This document shows, in pieces, positions 11,296-22,822 of a stretch of DNA of 64,000 bases; position 1 is the stretch's first letter; the number at the start of each line of letters is the position of its first letter. The translations under genes and the position numbers were made by a program. The notes below the pieces were generated by a model, which saw nothing but the letters and a program-made list of their open reading frames with translations, did no database searches and had not been told where the DNA came from. The stretch lies in NCBI GenBank assembly GCA_023052935.1, contig CM041292.1, forward strand, positions 41,562,139 through 41,626,138, written 5' to 3'. The DNA is from Piezodorus guildinii (Eukaryota; Arthropoda; Insecta; Hemiptera; Pentatomidae).

Positions 11296-12484
11296 TAGTT
11301 ACTAGACCTTCAGTAGAACAAAGAAGTTCGTATGACCCCTAGTCCCATTCTCTGAAGTCAGGGAGGAAAATAAAATTCTGAGTGTTCTTGGTGTTGATTA
11401 GATAAATTCAAACATATCTACTTAGTGTGTCCGCTCAGAAAAACAAGTGTTACCATATGAAAGAAAAAGAATTTTCCCAGAATGTTAAGAAGTCAAACAT
11501 TCAAATACAAATATTTAAGCACAAATATGTGAGAAATGTAGGACAATTTTAAACAACAATTTTAAGAAACATCAAGGACGCCACAGCTCCAGATTTCAAA
11601 TTCACAACCCAGATGTTATCATTTTATTTAATAATAAAATATATTTTGATGTGTTTATAAAAATGTTTAAACATCTATATATTTAATATTTATATAAGTC
11701 AGTATCTAGAGAATCACGGTGTAGAATCTTAGAAAATCATACTCCTTATACTACCATAATATATATTTTTTTAAACCTGTTTATATGTTAAATTAAGTTA
11801 ATTCTGTTTCTTATTTATTCTTAAATCTCTTTATGTGTTCAGTAGATTGAATAAATGTATTCTGAGTCGCCGTTTACTTATTTTATATATTCTAAAATCT
11901 ATACAGTCCACTAATCCATGTTATCGAACCACCCTAATTTTGAGTTATTATTTGGAAGTACTGATCTCCCATGAATAGATCAGCATAAACATAATCAATA
12001 TCATTATGTAATGGATGGATTATGGAGCCTTCGAATACTATTACCGTTATCCGAATTCCCTTTAGAGCCTTGCATAGTCGATGGATACGACGCGATGGAC
12101 TGCAGTAAATCGAAACTGAGTGGCTCCACCTCGCTTTATTAATTATCAAGACGAGATCCCTCCACCTCGGAGCCTCATCCTGGCAATAGCAGATAATATC
12201 CTTCCTCAGCTCTTTGACCGCATTCCGCCCTCTCCTCAACCAGGGGCTTCTTAATAAATGACGGGACAAGGCCATCATTACACAGCGATAAATACCGAGA
12301 AAGGATGAGGCAGTCAGGCGTTTAATCGGAGAAGATGCAACTTATATATGAGAAGTATTTACAGAATCACTACTTCAGTGCAAGAGAGTAAAAGTGGTAC
12401 CGAAAATATAAAAAGTTACATTTTTACTCTCTCTTTCAATTAAATATGTTTAGTAGAATCGATTGATTCATATATACTTATGTC
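11296..12484. other. Unassigned; GC-richer patch at about 11990-12345
   Basis: The first 650 bases are AT-rich and featureless. The patch at 11990-12345 has a minus-strand open frame of about 110 codons without known domains and with poor coding character. It also contains TTATTAATTAT-type homeodomain cores. I read it as a possible regulatory block rather than a gene. Confidence 0.3.
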
Positions 12485-12923
12485 TTCTACTGTTCTTAGG
12501 TTTCAGTCAATAAATAAACAATCTTATTAATGCAACGTTTCGAGGATTTATTGTTCTCATAATCATGCCTTAACAGTGGGAAAACAAAAAACAGAACATT
12601 AATATTTTTTATACAATAATTAACATGTGATTGTATTGTTAGAGATATAGAAAAGAATACATTGAACAATGAATAATCATACAGTATGTACATAGATATT
12701 TCAATTAGAATTTACATTAAAGATATTATTAGAAATTTACATACAATAAACTTCTTTTCTATATCTCTAACAATAACATCATATACTAATTATTGTATAA
12801 AAATATTAATTTTCTGTTGTTTGTTTTTCCACTGTTAAGGCATGATTATGAGAACAATAAATTCTCGAAACGTTGCATAAATAAGATTGTTTATTTATTC
12901 ACTATAACCTAAGAACAGTAGAA
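12485..12923. mobile_element. Foldback (palindromic) element with GAAACGTTG hairpins
   Basis: The left arm starts TTCTACTGTTCTTAGG and the right arm ends with its exact reverse complement; each arm is roughly 200 bases with scattered differences. Each arm carries a small stem (GAGAA/TTCTC class) directly before GAAACGTTGC. No transposase is present, so this is a MITE-like non-autonomous element. Confidence 0.8.
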
Positions 12924-13364
12924 AAGGTAAATTATCAACAGTCGAGAACTGATTAAAAAATAAATATAAGAAAAAAATATATATATATATAAAATATAAG
13001 AAGCCGTCCCTTTGGCAGGCCCAAGATTTTCAGCTCCCAACACTTTTGGATTGTTATTTTCATTTATAAACCTTTATAATCGACCAACTGACTAAAAAAA
13101 TGACCATCCCTAAAAATTTTAGGTCTCATCTTTCAAGAAACGTAGAATCCAAATATAGAATAAAAACAAATCCTTCTGTCCGCCATACGCTGTCCCAATC
13201 CACGATGGTCTTGTATGTAGAAATTATTTATTAATGTATTTTTTTTTTCTTCAAATATTAAAATTAAAACGTCTACTAGCTCTTATACATTCTCACCTCC
13301 TTACACCATTAATAACATTATAAAAACGAAATATTCTAATGCAATCATAAAAAACCAAAGATCA
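12924..13364. other. No recognised feature
   Basis: AT-rich; includes a short TA run near 12977. No usable frame. Confidence 0.4.
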
Positions 13365-14245
13365 TTTTGGCAACACACGATTTCCTCGGTTGTTAAAACT
13401 ATGAAAGAGAGTTAAAAATTATTTAAAGAATTATATTCAGTATCGTTTGGGAAACATATTTTTTGGATTAAATAATATAACACTATAAAATTGTTATGTA
13501 AAAATATTCACAGAAGTTTATACCCTGTCCATCACTTTACATTACGTTTTACAACTTTTTAAACAAGATAATATTTTTCTAAAATCTTAGACTTTCCAAA
13601 GGTGTATTATACATATATTCCGAACGTATTCATAGGTTTGAAAAAAAAAAAAATCAGCTTGAAATATATTTTTCCTTTTTCTCCTATGATTGAATATCAA
13701 ATTCGTTCAAATTGTATATTTATCCGTTTTTTTTATCAATGCTAATAAATGTATATGGCTATTTATTTTGTAATCTATAGAATTTAAAGTACTTTAGAGG
13801 AAGAAAATAAACAAATTCGGCATTTAAGCCCTGTCGGAATATTTTAATCAGAAAAAATCTATATGATATTAGAGACCATTAAATTTTACATAGATAAAGC
13901 GAGTTCAATCAAAATCATTAGAACCGTTTTGAGAAAATCATAAAAACGTGAAAAATACAGTGTATATAATGGCTCTTCTGGTTTGCGGATTTTGATGAAA
14001 AGGTTGCTGTAACATCTCGATCATATATGCTTCCTAATACATGAAATTTGTGTTTTATACAACTTATCATTTCCGAGAAAGACTTACCACACACCCACAC
14101 TCACACCTTTTTGAGGGACTTGGACTCAGAAGATCCTAAACTGTGTATTTCCGTTGAAAACTAGAAATGAAATGTCGAATTCGAAAATGTTCACGATCGC
14201 AATACTTTCCTATTTCATATATAGGTAAGTGAAAGTAAAATATAT
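13365..14245 (-). repeat. Family R repeat copy
   Basis: Minus orientation. It begins (right side) at the CTTTCACTTACC terminus, seen here as GGTAAGTGAAAG at 14223-14234, and runs through the AAAATCATTAGAACCGTTTT block to the end near CACACGATTTCC. It is close in layout to the complete copy at 41935-42833. No protein is encoded. Confidence 0.8.
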
Positions 14246-14597
14246 ATATTTATTGAAATTTACAACTGTATTTAAATTATTACACCTACTGAATATAAAG
14301 AGAATATAAAAGAAAGGTACGGTACACATTTAGTGAAACCACCCATTCGTAGTACTCCATAAAATGATGTAAATCATGTGGTCTTGGGACCATATTCTTT
14401 TCATATTATCTTGGCTTGAAGAGGAAGCAAGGATAGAAACTAGTGGGATAGAATGGGAATGGAGTTTTGGATTGGAAGGAGCAAGAATTCGATAGGTGAG
14501 GAGAGCTTAAATGCTGGATAAACTCCGTAAGTCGAAATTAGTCTTATGATAGTCATGTATATGAGCCTTTATTGATTAAAAGCAAGGTTTGACAATT

Positions 14598-15358
14598 GAG
14601 ACGTTGATTTCCAAAAGGTACTATATCCATTTTAGGAAATTTTACAGGAAGCGCCAAAATCTCTTGTTATTATATTATTAAACCAGCTAATTTGATTCTT
14701 TTCGCATTAAAATATAGAATTTTTTTTCACTATATTAATAAAACCATATTAAAGTTATGAAATGAAATGTTTTAGTATGATTTAGAACGAAACTAAATGT
14801 GTAATTAGTACCTTAAGAAATTAATAGCATTTCTAAATCGCGTTATTAAAGGACTTTAGTGTTCATTAGATACAATCAAATTTAAGATTCAGATAAAACT
14901 AAATGAGGAGAATATAAATATGTAAAAATATCAATTTCGTAAAAAATGTCCTTTAGTACCTTTTGGAAATCAACGCCTCAATTGTGACGTTGATTTCCAA
15001 AAGGTACTAAAGTACTTTTTTTTACGAAATTGATTTTTTTACATATTTATATTCTCATCATTTAGTTTTATATAAATATTCAATTTGATGTTATCTAATG
15101 AATTCTCAAGTCCTTAAAAAACGCGATTTAGAAATGCGGTCATTTTCTAAAAGTACTAATTACGCATTTATAATATAAAAAAAAAATTCATTTCATAACT
15201 TTAATATGATGTTATTATTATAGTAAAAAATAATTCTAAATTTTAAGGCAAAAATACCAAATTAGCTAGTTTAATAATATAGTAATGAAGATTTTCGCGC
15301 TTCCTGTAAAATTTCCTAGAATGGATATAGTACTTTTTGGAAATCAAGTCTCAATTGT
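14598..15358. mobile_element. Large palindrome: two head-to-head copies of a MITE
   Basis: Two copies of a roughly 380-bp element lie in inverted orientation around a centre near 14980. Each copy is itself bounded by inverted repeats related to CAATTGAGACGTTGATTTCC followed by AAAAGGTACTA. The mirrored internal blocks (for example TTTTACAGGAAGCGC against GCGCTTCCTGTAAAA) confirm the palindrome. Half of a third copy is at 52310-52514. There is no coding capacity. Confidence 0.85.
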
Positions 15359-17279
15359 CTAATAAGTGGCGAAGTAGGCCAAAACGGCGGCCTTTCAATT
15401 TAAATAACGTCTCAAAAAAAAAAAAAGTACAAAACGTTTTATAAATAATGTCAAATAAAATTAATTTTTGATGTACAACATAATGGTACATAAAGAAATA
15501 TATTTGTGTAAACTGAAGAATTTTAGACGATAACGAACCATAAAAGAGAGAAAAAAGCTTCGATGACAGCGACTCATATGTTAATAAAAAGGACATAGAA
15601 ATAGTGTAAGTTCATGCAGCTGTCGTTAATATTATTTCCTTAGGTGATGTTCGGTGAGATCTGAAGAAACCTAGAAATTCCGGACGTTCCATTATGAAGC
15701 GATATCTGACCATCTTCTGAATAAAAGAGATGGAACTGAACATCTGTCAGCTATCTTCGGGTCTATGTTCACAAGACTGATGGTATCGCTTCTAGTTAAC
15801 TAGTATTTACCTTATAATTGTTAAACATTAACCAATGGAATCATAAGTCCAAAGTTTCGATATTATTTTAAAAATAATTTTGTGTGGATTCAAAGTTGAG
15901 AAATAATAAAACAAGGCCAGCATCAAGGAACGGTGAGGAGAATCTTCATTCTCGTTCTGGAAGGATCTTACGAGATTGTGAAGTATGGGTTTTAGAGAGC
16001 TTAAAAATCAAGTTTTTGTTCTTACATTGCCCCTTACTTTCACACAATTTGTTTGGGTAAAGTATTTCATGTAATTATAATGCATTATTGTACATAATAA
16101 TTTTATATTGTTATAATATTTTAAGCTAAAACATATGTGTTTTGACTAATTGTTTAAACTTATTTCAACTCTTAACTTCATTTAATAGAGCTTAAAATGA
16201 TTTTCAATTTCTGAAAAATTGGTCTAATAATTTAGAAGAAAAGCCACTGACGGCTTGCTTTGTACCGACAGTAGGCGGGTTTTTTATTTTTTACTCGGTT
16301 TCTACATAACATACCTAAGACCTAAAATTTAAAGGGGGAATTTTTTTTTTTTTTTTTTTTTGATGGATTACTATGGTTTATTATTTCAAATAGACCAAAA
16401 ATATGACTATATTTTATTTAAATAAAATAAATTGGACCGACTTGGCCCCAAATAATTTCAACAATCCAGCTCAACTGAGACCAATGGCCGCCTTCAAAGT
16501 GGAATCTTTTTTACAGAATATTTTTCAGAATTTGATGCATTCCTGCAATCAGAGTGGACCTGTTGCCTTTCTTTTAATTTTTAAACATCTTTATTGAAAT
16601 TTACACTATATTATGAAATATATCTTTTAAATGTGAGACAATATATTAGGCAAAGGCTTAATAAAATTAAATGAGGCAAAGGCTCAGACGTCTTGGAAGA
16701 TTATCATAAAGGAAAGGTGGGATAGAAATTAATCTGTTAGAGAGGAAATGAAGTCTTCATAAAAGCAATGGTACCTGGTTCGAACCAGTAAGAAATATAT
16801 GAAACATCAAGGTCTTTATGGATTAGTTTATTCGTGACAAAGTAAGGAGCATTGAGGATTCTGGATTGTAAGGATTGGATACTTGAAAGACAGAAGTAGT
16901 CAAAAAACGTCGGGCGGTTTCTTGTCGTTTCAGACTCGTAGGAGGGCGTTTTTTAAGGTGGAGTCCTAGATCAGTTCACCTGTTATAAGGTACTGTAGTG
17001 CAGGATGTCGTACTGTATGATTTTAAAATTCATTATTTATTTTTTTGGGGGGGGGAAAATTATTAATTTACTCAACTTTATTTATTAATATATTTTATTT
17101 TATTTTTTGTAAACTCTCTGTTAGAAATAAATGCACCCATTGCAGGTTACTGTAATGTGGAAAACCAGAATTATTAAAAATAATAAGCGAATATTTACTT
17201 AGTATATTTATAGTTTTTTAGAAAAAAGAAAGAATAAAAAACCCATCCCATGTTACTAATTTCCTACAACTCAAGCAGT
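15359..17279. other. No recognised gene
   Basis: AT-rich with a poly(T) run at about 16340-16361 and a poly(G) run near 17047. About 15640-15960 is moderately GC-rich. All frames are short and unrecognisable. Confidence 0.35.
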
Positions 17280-17720
17280 GGCCGAGATCCATACGACGTA
17301 CAAGGAGTAATCGTTTTTTATCGAGGCGGGTGAGGATGGAACGCATACCAGGGAGGGACATACAGGAGCCAGGAGCGCGCTACCGTAAGGGCACTGCCGG
17401 AGCGAGGAGTGAGGAGCGAGGAGCGAGGAGGGAGGAGGGAGCACTCTGGAATCCAGTCCGCCGGCCCAATTCCAGTTCGTCACCGCCGCTTTTTGTCAAA
17501 GGACCGGCACAATTATTCGCCGCCGTTATCACGGCAACAAATAGGATTCGGCCGCCATCGGTCCCCTCCACGCTGCCTCCTATATCCTCCGTAGATCGGG
17601 GATCATCTGTTGTCGTCCTGGGACCCGCAAGTCGGGAGCGGCGCATCAAAAGGAACATCTCGACTTGGGAAACCCATTTAGAACTCCCGTGTTCTCAGTC
17701 AGGGAATAAATTTATCTCAG
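17280..17720. promoter_or_regulatory. GC-rich patch: candidate enhancer or promoter with RFX and TCF-Helper motifs
   Basis: This is the most GC-rich non-repeat stretch of the window. Open frames on both strands (one of 135 codons) arise because stop codons are rare in GC-rich DNA; they contain no known domain and overlap each other. It contains GTTATCACGGCAAC at 17525-17538, which fits the RFX X-box. It also has two perfect TCF Helper motifs (GCCGCCG 17519-17525, GCCGCCA 17551-17557) and GTCAAAGG (17495-17502), a weaker HMG-type core. A long minus-strand pyrimidine tract ending in GGCAG (about 17395-17440) could also be a splice acceptor, leading to a stop after four codons. Confidence 0.4.
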
Positions 17721-17831
17721 AGGTGTTTCTACTTTAGGCAGTGTCTTTGTGTAGGGTTGTGTTAAATCGATTGGAATATTTAAATATTATTATCGTATCT
17801 ACATTAAGCCTCTTTCTTTTTTACTTTTCCT

Positions 17832-18260
17832 TACCATATATTAAATATGTATTTAAGGATACTATTGTGATAGTGAAAATTTTAGAATTCCAGTTTTCAG
17901 CGAAAATACACTTTTCAGTTCCTCTGAGTCCAATTATTTGTTTGTTTATTCATTTAACGTCACTTCATGCTGCTGTAGCTAATCGGACGATCCTACAGTC
18001 GGAGTTATAAATTTTATCTATCCAGATTTTATTAGGATAGGGATCTTCAACGAGTACCTGTCATAGCACAGGCTTGGACCACTACTTTACATCCGTTCTA
18101 AAGACGACTTTTATTCCCATTAAAAAATCCTAGAAACACCTGTCAGGTTTGAATCCGAGACTATGGACACAGAATGGTGTATGCTAGTCACTACCTCTAA
18201 AATGGTCCGTGTGTGGATTAGGTAAGTCTAGCTCAAAACAGAAAAATCTTATTGAATCAT
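17832..18260 (+). repeat. Family R 5' fragment, split by a SINE
   Basis: The R stretch with GAATTCCAGTTTTCAGCGAA and CCTCTGAGTCC runs to about 17938. It resumes after the SINE at GTCCGTGTGTGG, the same order as in the complete copy at 41935-42833. The rest of R is missing or too diverged. Confidence 0.6.
17938..18200 (-). mobile_element. SINE family A inserted in repeat R
   Basis: Minus orientation. It has the tail TTGTTTGTTTATTCATTTAA (reverse complement of the GTTAAATAAATAAAC end), the AGGATAGGGATCTTCAACGA block and a diverged tRNA head. It interrupts an R fragment, so it is the younger of the two. Confidence 0.75.
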
Positions 18261-18804
18261 CAACAAATCATTTAAAAGGAAAAAAAATACGAATTCTTTG
18301 CAATTTTATTATTATTTTTAGTTTATTTATTACTTTTTAGTTTTAGATTTTCTTGCATTGTTGTTTTTCCAACATTTTTATACTTATTTATTTAAAAAAA
18401 CTTATTTTGTATTTACTATTATTGTTATATGTATTTCTTCTCTCTTATGGAGGTTTAATATATGTATGCTTTGATGACATTGGTGTTTATTACGCCTTAA
18501 AAGCTCACAAAAATCAACAACTATATTTATTCACTAAGCTCAAATAAAAACTACTCATCAATCATCTTAACCATCGGGCGTTGATGACCAAGTTGTACGC
18601 CCTAAAACCGAACAAAACAAACAAATAAAACTACTCATCAAAATTGTCTTCAGATTCCTAAAATTAAAAAAAAAATAAGTGATTTTGTTGGTACAGACTG
18701 TTGCTTTTAGAAAATCAACAAATCAACTTTCATCAAAATAAATATTAAACCTTTTTAATTTACGCAGTGCTAATCAACAATTTAACTTATCTTACATGTA
18801 CGAA
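18261..18804. other. Unassigned; short duplicated motif R3
   Basis: AAAACTACTCATCAAAAT followed by a TTCAGATTCC-like segment and CTTTTAGAA occurs here (about 18540-18730) and again at 26690-26790. It is a minor interspersed repeat of unknown kind. No gene is seen. Confidence 0.35.
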
Positions 18805-19076
18805 ATATCGATATAGTAAGGGAAAGTATTGAATACACCGCATAACATTCCGTTTGTATTAGGTGTCTTGCTCGCAAAAAAAAAAAAAAAATTAAGAAAC
18901 TTATATTTTCTACTTAAGACAATTATATGACTTGGAAGTTACAGCAACATTTCACTGAAATCGAGTAACTGCAAGAACCACTTTATACCCTGTAGTTAAC
19001 TTTTTTTTAATTTTTTTTTCAAAAATAGTTAGAGCCATTGATTTTTTATTGAACTAGAGACAAAATTGAATGAGCA
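18805..19076 (+). repeat. Family R fragment
   Basis: It carries the ATAGTAAGGGAAAGTATTG block, the TTAAGACAATTATATGAC block and GTTAGAGCCATTGATTTT, in the order seen in other R copies but with deletions. Confidence 0.6.
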
Positions 19077-19100
19077 ATAATATTAAAAAAAAAAAAAAAA

Positions 19101-19373
19101 CCTGTACCACTACAACCCATGAAGGGTTTTGGCCAACGGCCGTGCAATGAGGTGATTAGGTCGAGATTACACTCAGCCGCCAGGTTTTTTCCCCAATTTG
19201 GGTACCCACTTTATAGAGGCTGGGTCTGCCCCAGAAGGGTCTCCATACCCTAGAGTCGCCCCCCGACTGAAATAACAGAATAAATAATATTCCGCCACAG
19301 CCGGGATTCGAACCCAGGATCCGGAGTATTCGGACACAGTAGACTGGTGCTCTATCCACTAGACCACGCCGCT
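19101..19373 (-). mobile_element. SINE family B, near full length
   Basis: Minus orientation. The tRNA-like head is at 19315-19373 (B box seen as GGGATTCGAAC, A box as TCTATCCACTAGACCACGCC), and the body matches 8471-8746. On the element strand it ends in about 17 T residues. Confidence 0.85.
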
Positions 19374-20107
19374 ACCTGAGCATTAATATTATGCGACTTT
19401 AAATCTTATTGGAATAGCCTGGCAGGACATGAATGTTGAATTCCTAAAATTTCTTTCTCTTTTGTTTATTTTGACAACTAACTATATATAACTATGTTGT
19501 TTGCACTGATAAAAATTAGAAGATGTGTGAGGGCCAAGGAAGTGTCAGCTAGCGTGGTCATTTTAATAGAAAATCTTTTTTTTTATGCCACGATAAAATC
19601 TCAATTAGCAAAATATTGATAAAAGCAAAAATATTCAGTAAGAAAACTAATGGCATAGGAATGAAAAGTTTTCTGCGAGGTGTGCAGAATCCGCACCAAT
19701 GAAGAGCTGAGAGTCTTGAAAACCGAATTTGGCCTCCAATGTTTGCGAGTACCAAATCAAATGATTGGGGTATGAGAACGTATGCTCTCTTTCAAATAGT
19801 CGGATCGAGGGTCGACTATTTGACAGAGGTAGCGCCAGAGGAGACCCTTACTAAGATGCCAGGACGAAGTAGAAGAAATACTGAAGAAGATGACGGATAC
19901 TTGTTGGGGATAGGAAAGAGAGGAGTGAAGTCATAAGAGAGACATAGTTTCTTTCAGGACCGTAGCGCCAAAAATAAGTAAATAATTGTTTCCTGACATT
20001 AAGGCCAGACTTTAAGCTCTGTTTTTGGAACCTTGGAAGTATTGGATGGTAAAATAAGTACTAACGTTTATTACAGGTGATTGCAATAATAACTTTAGAT
20101 TATTGTA
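19374..20107. other. Unassigned; GC-richer patch at 19500-19960
   Basis: The patch is repeat-free, with frames of about 65 codons on both strands and no recognisable protein. It contains AACTAATGGCATAGG and TTATGCCACGATAAAATC, homeodomain-like cores. It lies about 1.2 kb 3' of a vg exon, so a regulatory role is possible. Confidence 0.3.
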
Positions 20108-20930
20108 AATATTACTTTCACTTAGCTATATATGAAATATATAGTAAGGGAAAGTATTGGATCGTGAAAATTTTCTAATTCTAGTTTTCAACGGATCTCT
20201 GAACGGGTCCCTGAGTCCAAATATCCAAGTCCCTGTGTGTGTGTGTGTGGTAACTCTAGCGCAAAAACGAAAAGTCGTACGGAACTGAAATTTTATATTT
20301 AAGACAACTATACGCCCGATATGCTACAGCAACTTTTTGACTAAAATCGGTTGGCTGGAAGTCCTACTTTAGCATCTTATTACGATTTTTTCAAAAACGG
20401 CTCTAACTATTTTGATTAAACTAACTATATCGATGTAAAATTTAATGGCCTTTGATATCATGTAGGATTCATTCTGATTTAAATAGTCTGATGGGGCTTA
20501 AATGCAGATATTTTAATTTTCTTCCTCTAAAGTACTTTTAATTTTGTATATTCTATAAAAATAACTATATCATCTTTTTACCATTGATAAAAAACCCGGT
20601 AAATATATAAGTTGAACGAATTCGATATTCAACTAAAGGAAAAAACTGAAAAAATATTTTTTTAATGGAATAGTTTCATCGTTTGGCCACTGGTTGGCGC
20701 TGTCATCTTCGGACGCTCTAAGTAGTTCTTACACGGAGTGATTGAAAGCCGAAAAAAACTTACTGAATTTCGTAGATAATATTATAACGTATTATTTAAT
20801 ATAACACATCTTTCTATAAAAATCAAATGTAAATAATATTTTAACAATTTATTTTCGTTTCTAAATTTTTTTGAAAATTCTTAAATTGATATTAATAACA
20901 GAGGTAAGTAAATTCGTGTGTTGCACGTTA
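20108..20930 (+). repeat. Family R repeat copy, near complete
   Basis: It starts ACTTTCACTTAGCTATATAT and ends at GAGGTAAGTAAATTCGTGTG. Internal blocks (CCCTGAGTCCAAAT, a TG run, GCCCGATATGCTACAGCAAC) match the copy at 41935-42833. It lies close to the 3' side of a vg exon. It encodes no protein. Confidence 0.8.
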
Positions 20931-21074
20931 AACAAATTTTTAAGATTTTTTGTCAAACATGATTTTTATAAAAACAGAGAGGATTGAACTGAAAAACGCT
21001 ACGTTCTTATTATACAACCCAATATATATCATAACCTATACTTTAAATAAATATAATAAGATTGAGACACATAC

Positions 21075-21232
21075 CTGATATGGTTGGATAGTACGCGGAT
21101 GGATCGAGGTGGTGCGCCGTGGGGTCGTGCAGCCTGTGCTGGGGGTGCCAGGCGGCGGCCTCCTTGTACTGGGCGGGCAGCAGCAGGCCGGTGCCGTACT
21201 GCATGTTCGCCTGGTGGTACTCGTGCACGGCC
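21075..21232 (-). CDS. vg: vestigial coding exon, C-terminal region
   Basis: This 158-base internal exon of the wing selector gene has strong splice signals on the minus strand: acceptor TTCCTCCTATTGCAG before 21232 and donor CAG|GTATGTGT after 21075. Its translation starts AVHEYHQANMQYGTGLLLP and continues through a His-rich stretch to HHLDPSAYYPTIS. The vestigial/VGLL2 family has AVHE..., a Tyr-Gly/LL-MP block and His-rich sequence in the same order downstream of the Tondu motif. The exon enters in phase 2 and joins the donor of the exon at 32756-32579 through a split Arg codon (AG|G). It leaves in phase 1. Vestigial is a nuclear co-activator that binds the TEAD factor Scalloped. G+C is high against its flanks, typical of coding exons here. 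Confidence 0.9.
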
Positions 21233-21276
21233 CTGCAATAGGAGGAACCAATGTATAGTATCTTAGTCATAGCATA

Positions 21277-21320
21277 AATATATATATATATATTAATATA
21301 TATATATATATAATATATAT

Positions 21321-21364
<44 letters not shown>

Positions 21365-21371
21365 TATATAA
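21277..21371. repeat. TA microsatellite beside vg exon
   Basis: About 95 bases of almost pure TA dinucleotide with three single-base interruptions that shift the register. It begins some 45 bases from the exon's acceptor, upstream in the sense of transcription. Confidence 0.9.
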
Positions 21372-21898
21372 TTAGAAAGTATATGGTGGAAGGTGGAGTA
21401 TCAGATGATTACATGAGTATCAGAGAGTTTGATTGCAAAACGTTATTAATGTCTATTCAAAGATCCTTGGCATTAGAACATTTTCATTGCTTGCAAATTT
21501 AACCTGAAAGTTTAAATTAAAAAAAACGATGTATTTACGTCAAAAATATCAAATAAGGAAGTAAAAACAGTTAACCATCAAGCGAAATATAAATCTAATG
21601 AACTATATTGATGATGTATAGCCGACTGTTGAAATTATCGTAGGTAGAAATAACCGAGTCTCAAACTTGTGAGCCATCATCAGAGTACAAAGGAGGAATA
21701 CTATCAATACGAGGAAAAATATCGATACGATAATGAAAAATTATGAACGTAGTGACAATGATAAAATAAAATATACATAAATATTATAGATACAAATCAT
21801 AATAATAAGATAAACAATATGATGATGATAAGTATGAAATCAAAACTTTTGACTTAAATTTAGAGAATAAAAAAAAACAAAAAAAAACTCACTATGTA

Positions 21899-22822
21899 TT
21901 GTGTTGTTTCACATGAAAAATCCGTTTTTATAGTTTCTGAAATACATAAAGGATTTTGCAGGTCTCTGTTATTTTCTTCCGAATGTTTACAAACTTAAAG
22001 TAAACAGTTACTAATCCTCTACCTTTGTATTATAAACGTTAGCTTCCCAATCAATTACCCACTTTTTAGTATACCTCCAAATATGAACATGGAAACACGC
22101 GATTTTCGAGTAATATTTTTGTGCGAATTTAAACTCGGCCATTCAGCAGCTGAGGCCGCTAGAAATATTTGCAAGGCGTTTGGGGAAGGGAGTGTTAATG
22201 AACGGACCATTCGCCGATGGTTTGCTAAGTTTTCAGCTGGGGATACCGACTTGGAAAACTTGCCCCGAAGAAGACCTCCGTCCGTAATAGACAACAATGT
22301 CCTCAAACATATAGTAGAAGGAAACCCCTACCGAACAGTTAAAGGACTCTCAGCACAACTAAATGCAAGTGCATCTACCGTTTCCAGACATTTAAAGTGT
22401 ATTGGGAAAGTAAGAAAGCTCGATACATGGGTGACTCATGATCTCACTGAGCAGCAGCAAGACCTCATGTTTCAAAACATACCGTCCAAAAATTGAAAGA
22501 ACTGGGCTACGAAGTTCTTCCGCACCCACCATATTCTCCCGACTTGTCTTCAACAGATTACCACCTGTTTAGGAATTTAGACAACTTCGTCAAAAGAAAA
22601 CTTTTTAAAAATGATGATCAAGTGAAAAGTGCGTTTTCAGATTTTGTTTTACTTCAAAGCTCAGAGTTTTTCAGTTCGGGGATAAAAAAGTTGGTGTCAC
22701 GTTGGGAAAAAAGTGTAGAAAAAGAAGGTAAATACTTTGAATAAAATTATCTTGTTTTCATATCGTATTTTTAATAAAAATCCTTTACCTTGAAAACGGA
22801 CATATCATGTGACACAACCCAA
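21899..22822 (+). mobile_element. Mariner transposon, internally deleted
   Basis: Left end TTGTGTTGTTTCACATG preceded by TA; right end CATGTGACACAACCCAA followed by TG, probably a mutated TA. The length of about 0.92 kb, against roughly 1.3 kb for intact mariners, reflects loss of the central transposase segment. The same joint exists in the copy at 10433-11295, so both derive from one deleted master copied in trans. Confidence 0.9.
22083..22744 (+). pseudogene. Mariner transposase remnant
   Basis: The first frame (start ATG 22083, stop at 22494-22496) encodes the N-terminal DNA-binding region: ETRDFRVIFLCEFKLGHSAA, then NERTIRRWFAKFSAGDT and STVSRHLKCIGKV. The second frame (to 22744) encodes the C-terminal catalytic part with LPHPPYSPDLSSTDYHLF, which carries the third Asp of the D,D34D triad, and SRWEKSVEKEGKYFE at the end. 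The two halves are joined by a deletion just after MFQN that removes the first two catalytic Asp residues and shifts frame. It cannot be an active transposase. It resembles the mariner subfamily that includes the SETMAR-type transposases. Confidence 0.9.

Noticed and set aside
16784..16800. Minus-strand SYWF codons resembling a possible vestigial C-terminus
   Set aside because: No stop follows, there is no acceptor in phase, and my memory of the family C-terminus is not reliable enough to use.
17395..17440. Strong acceptor leading to the last vestigial exon
   Set aside because: The pyrimidine tract and CAG are good, but the phase gives a stop after four codons with no similarity to judge by; kept only as an alternative.
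17330..17737. 135-codon open frame on the plus strand
   Set aside because: It overlaps equally long frames on the other strand, has no domain, and is explained by high G+C making stop codons rare.
21036..21270. Alternative minus and plus frames over the vg exon
   Set aside because: Shadows of the true reading frame, which alone fits the splice phases and vestigial similarity.
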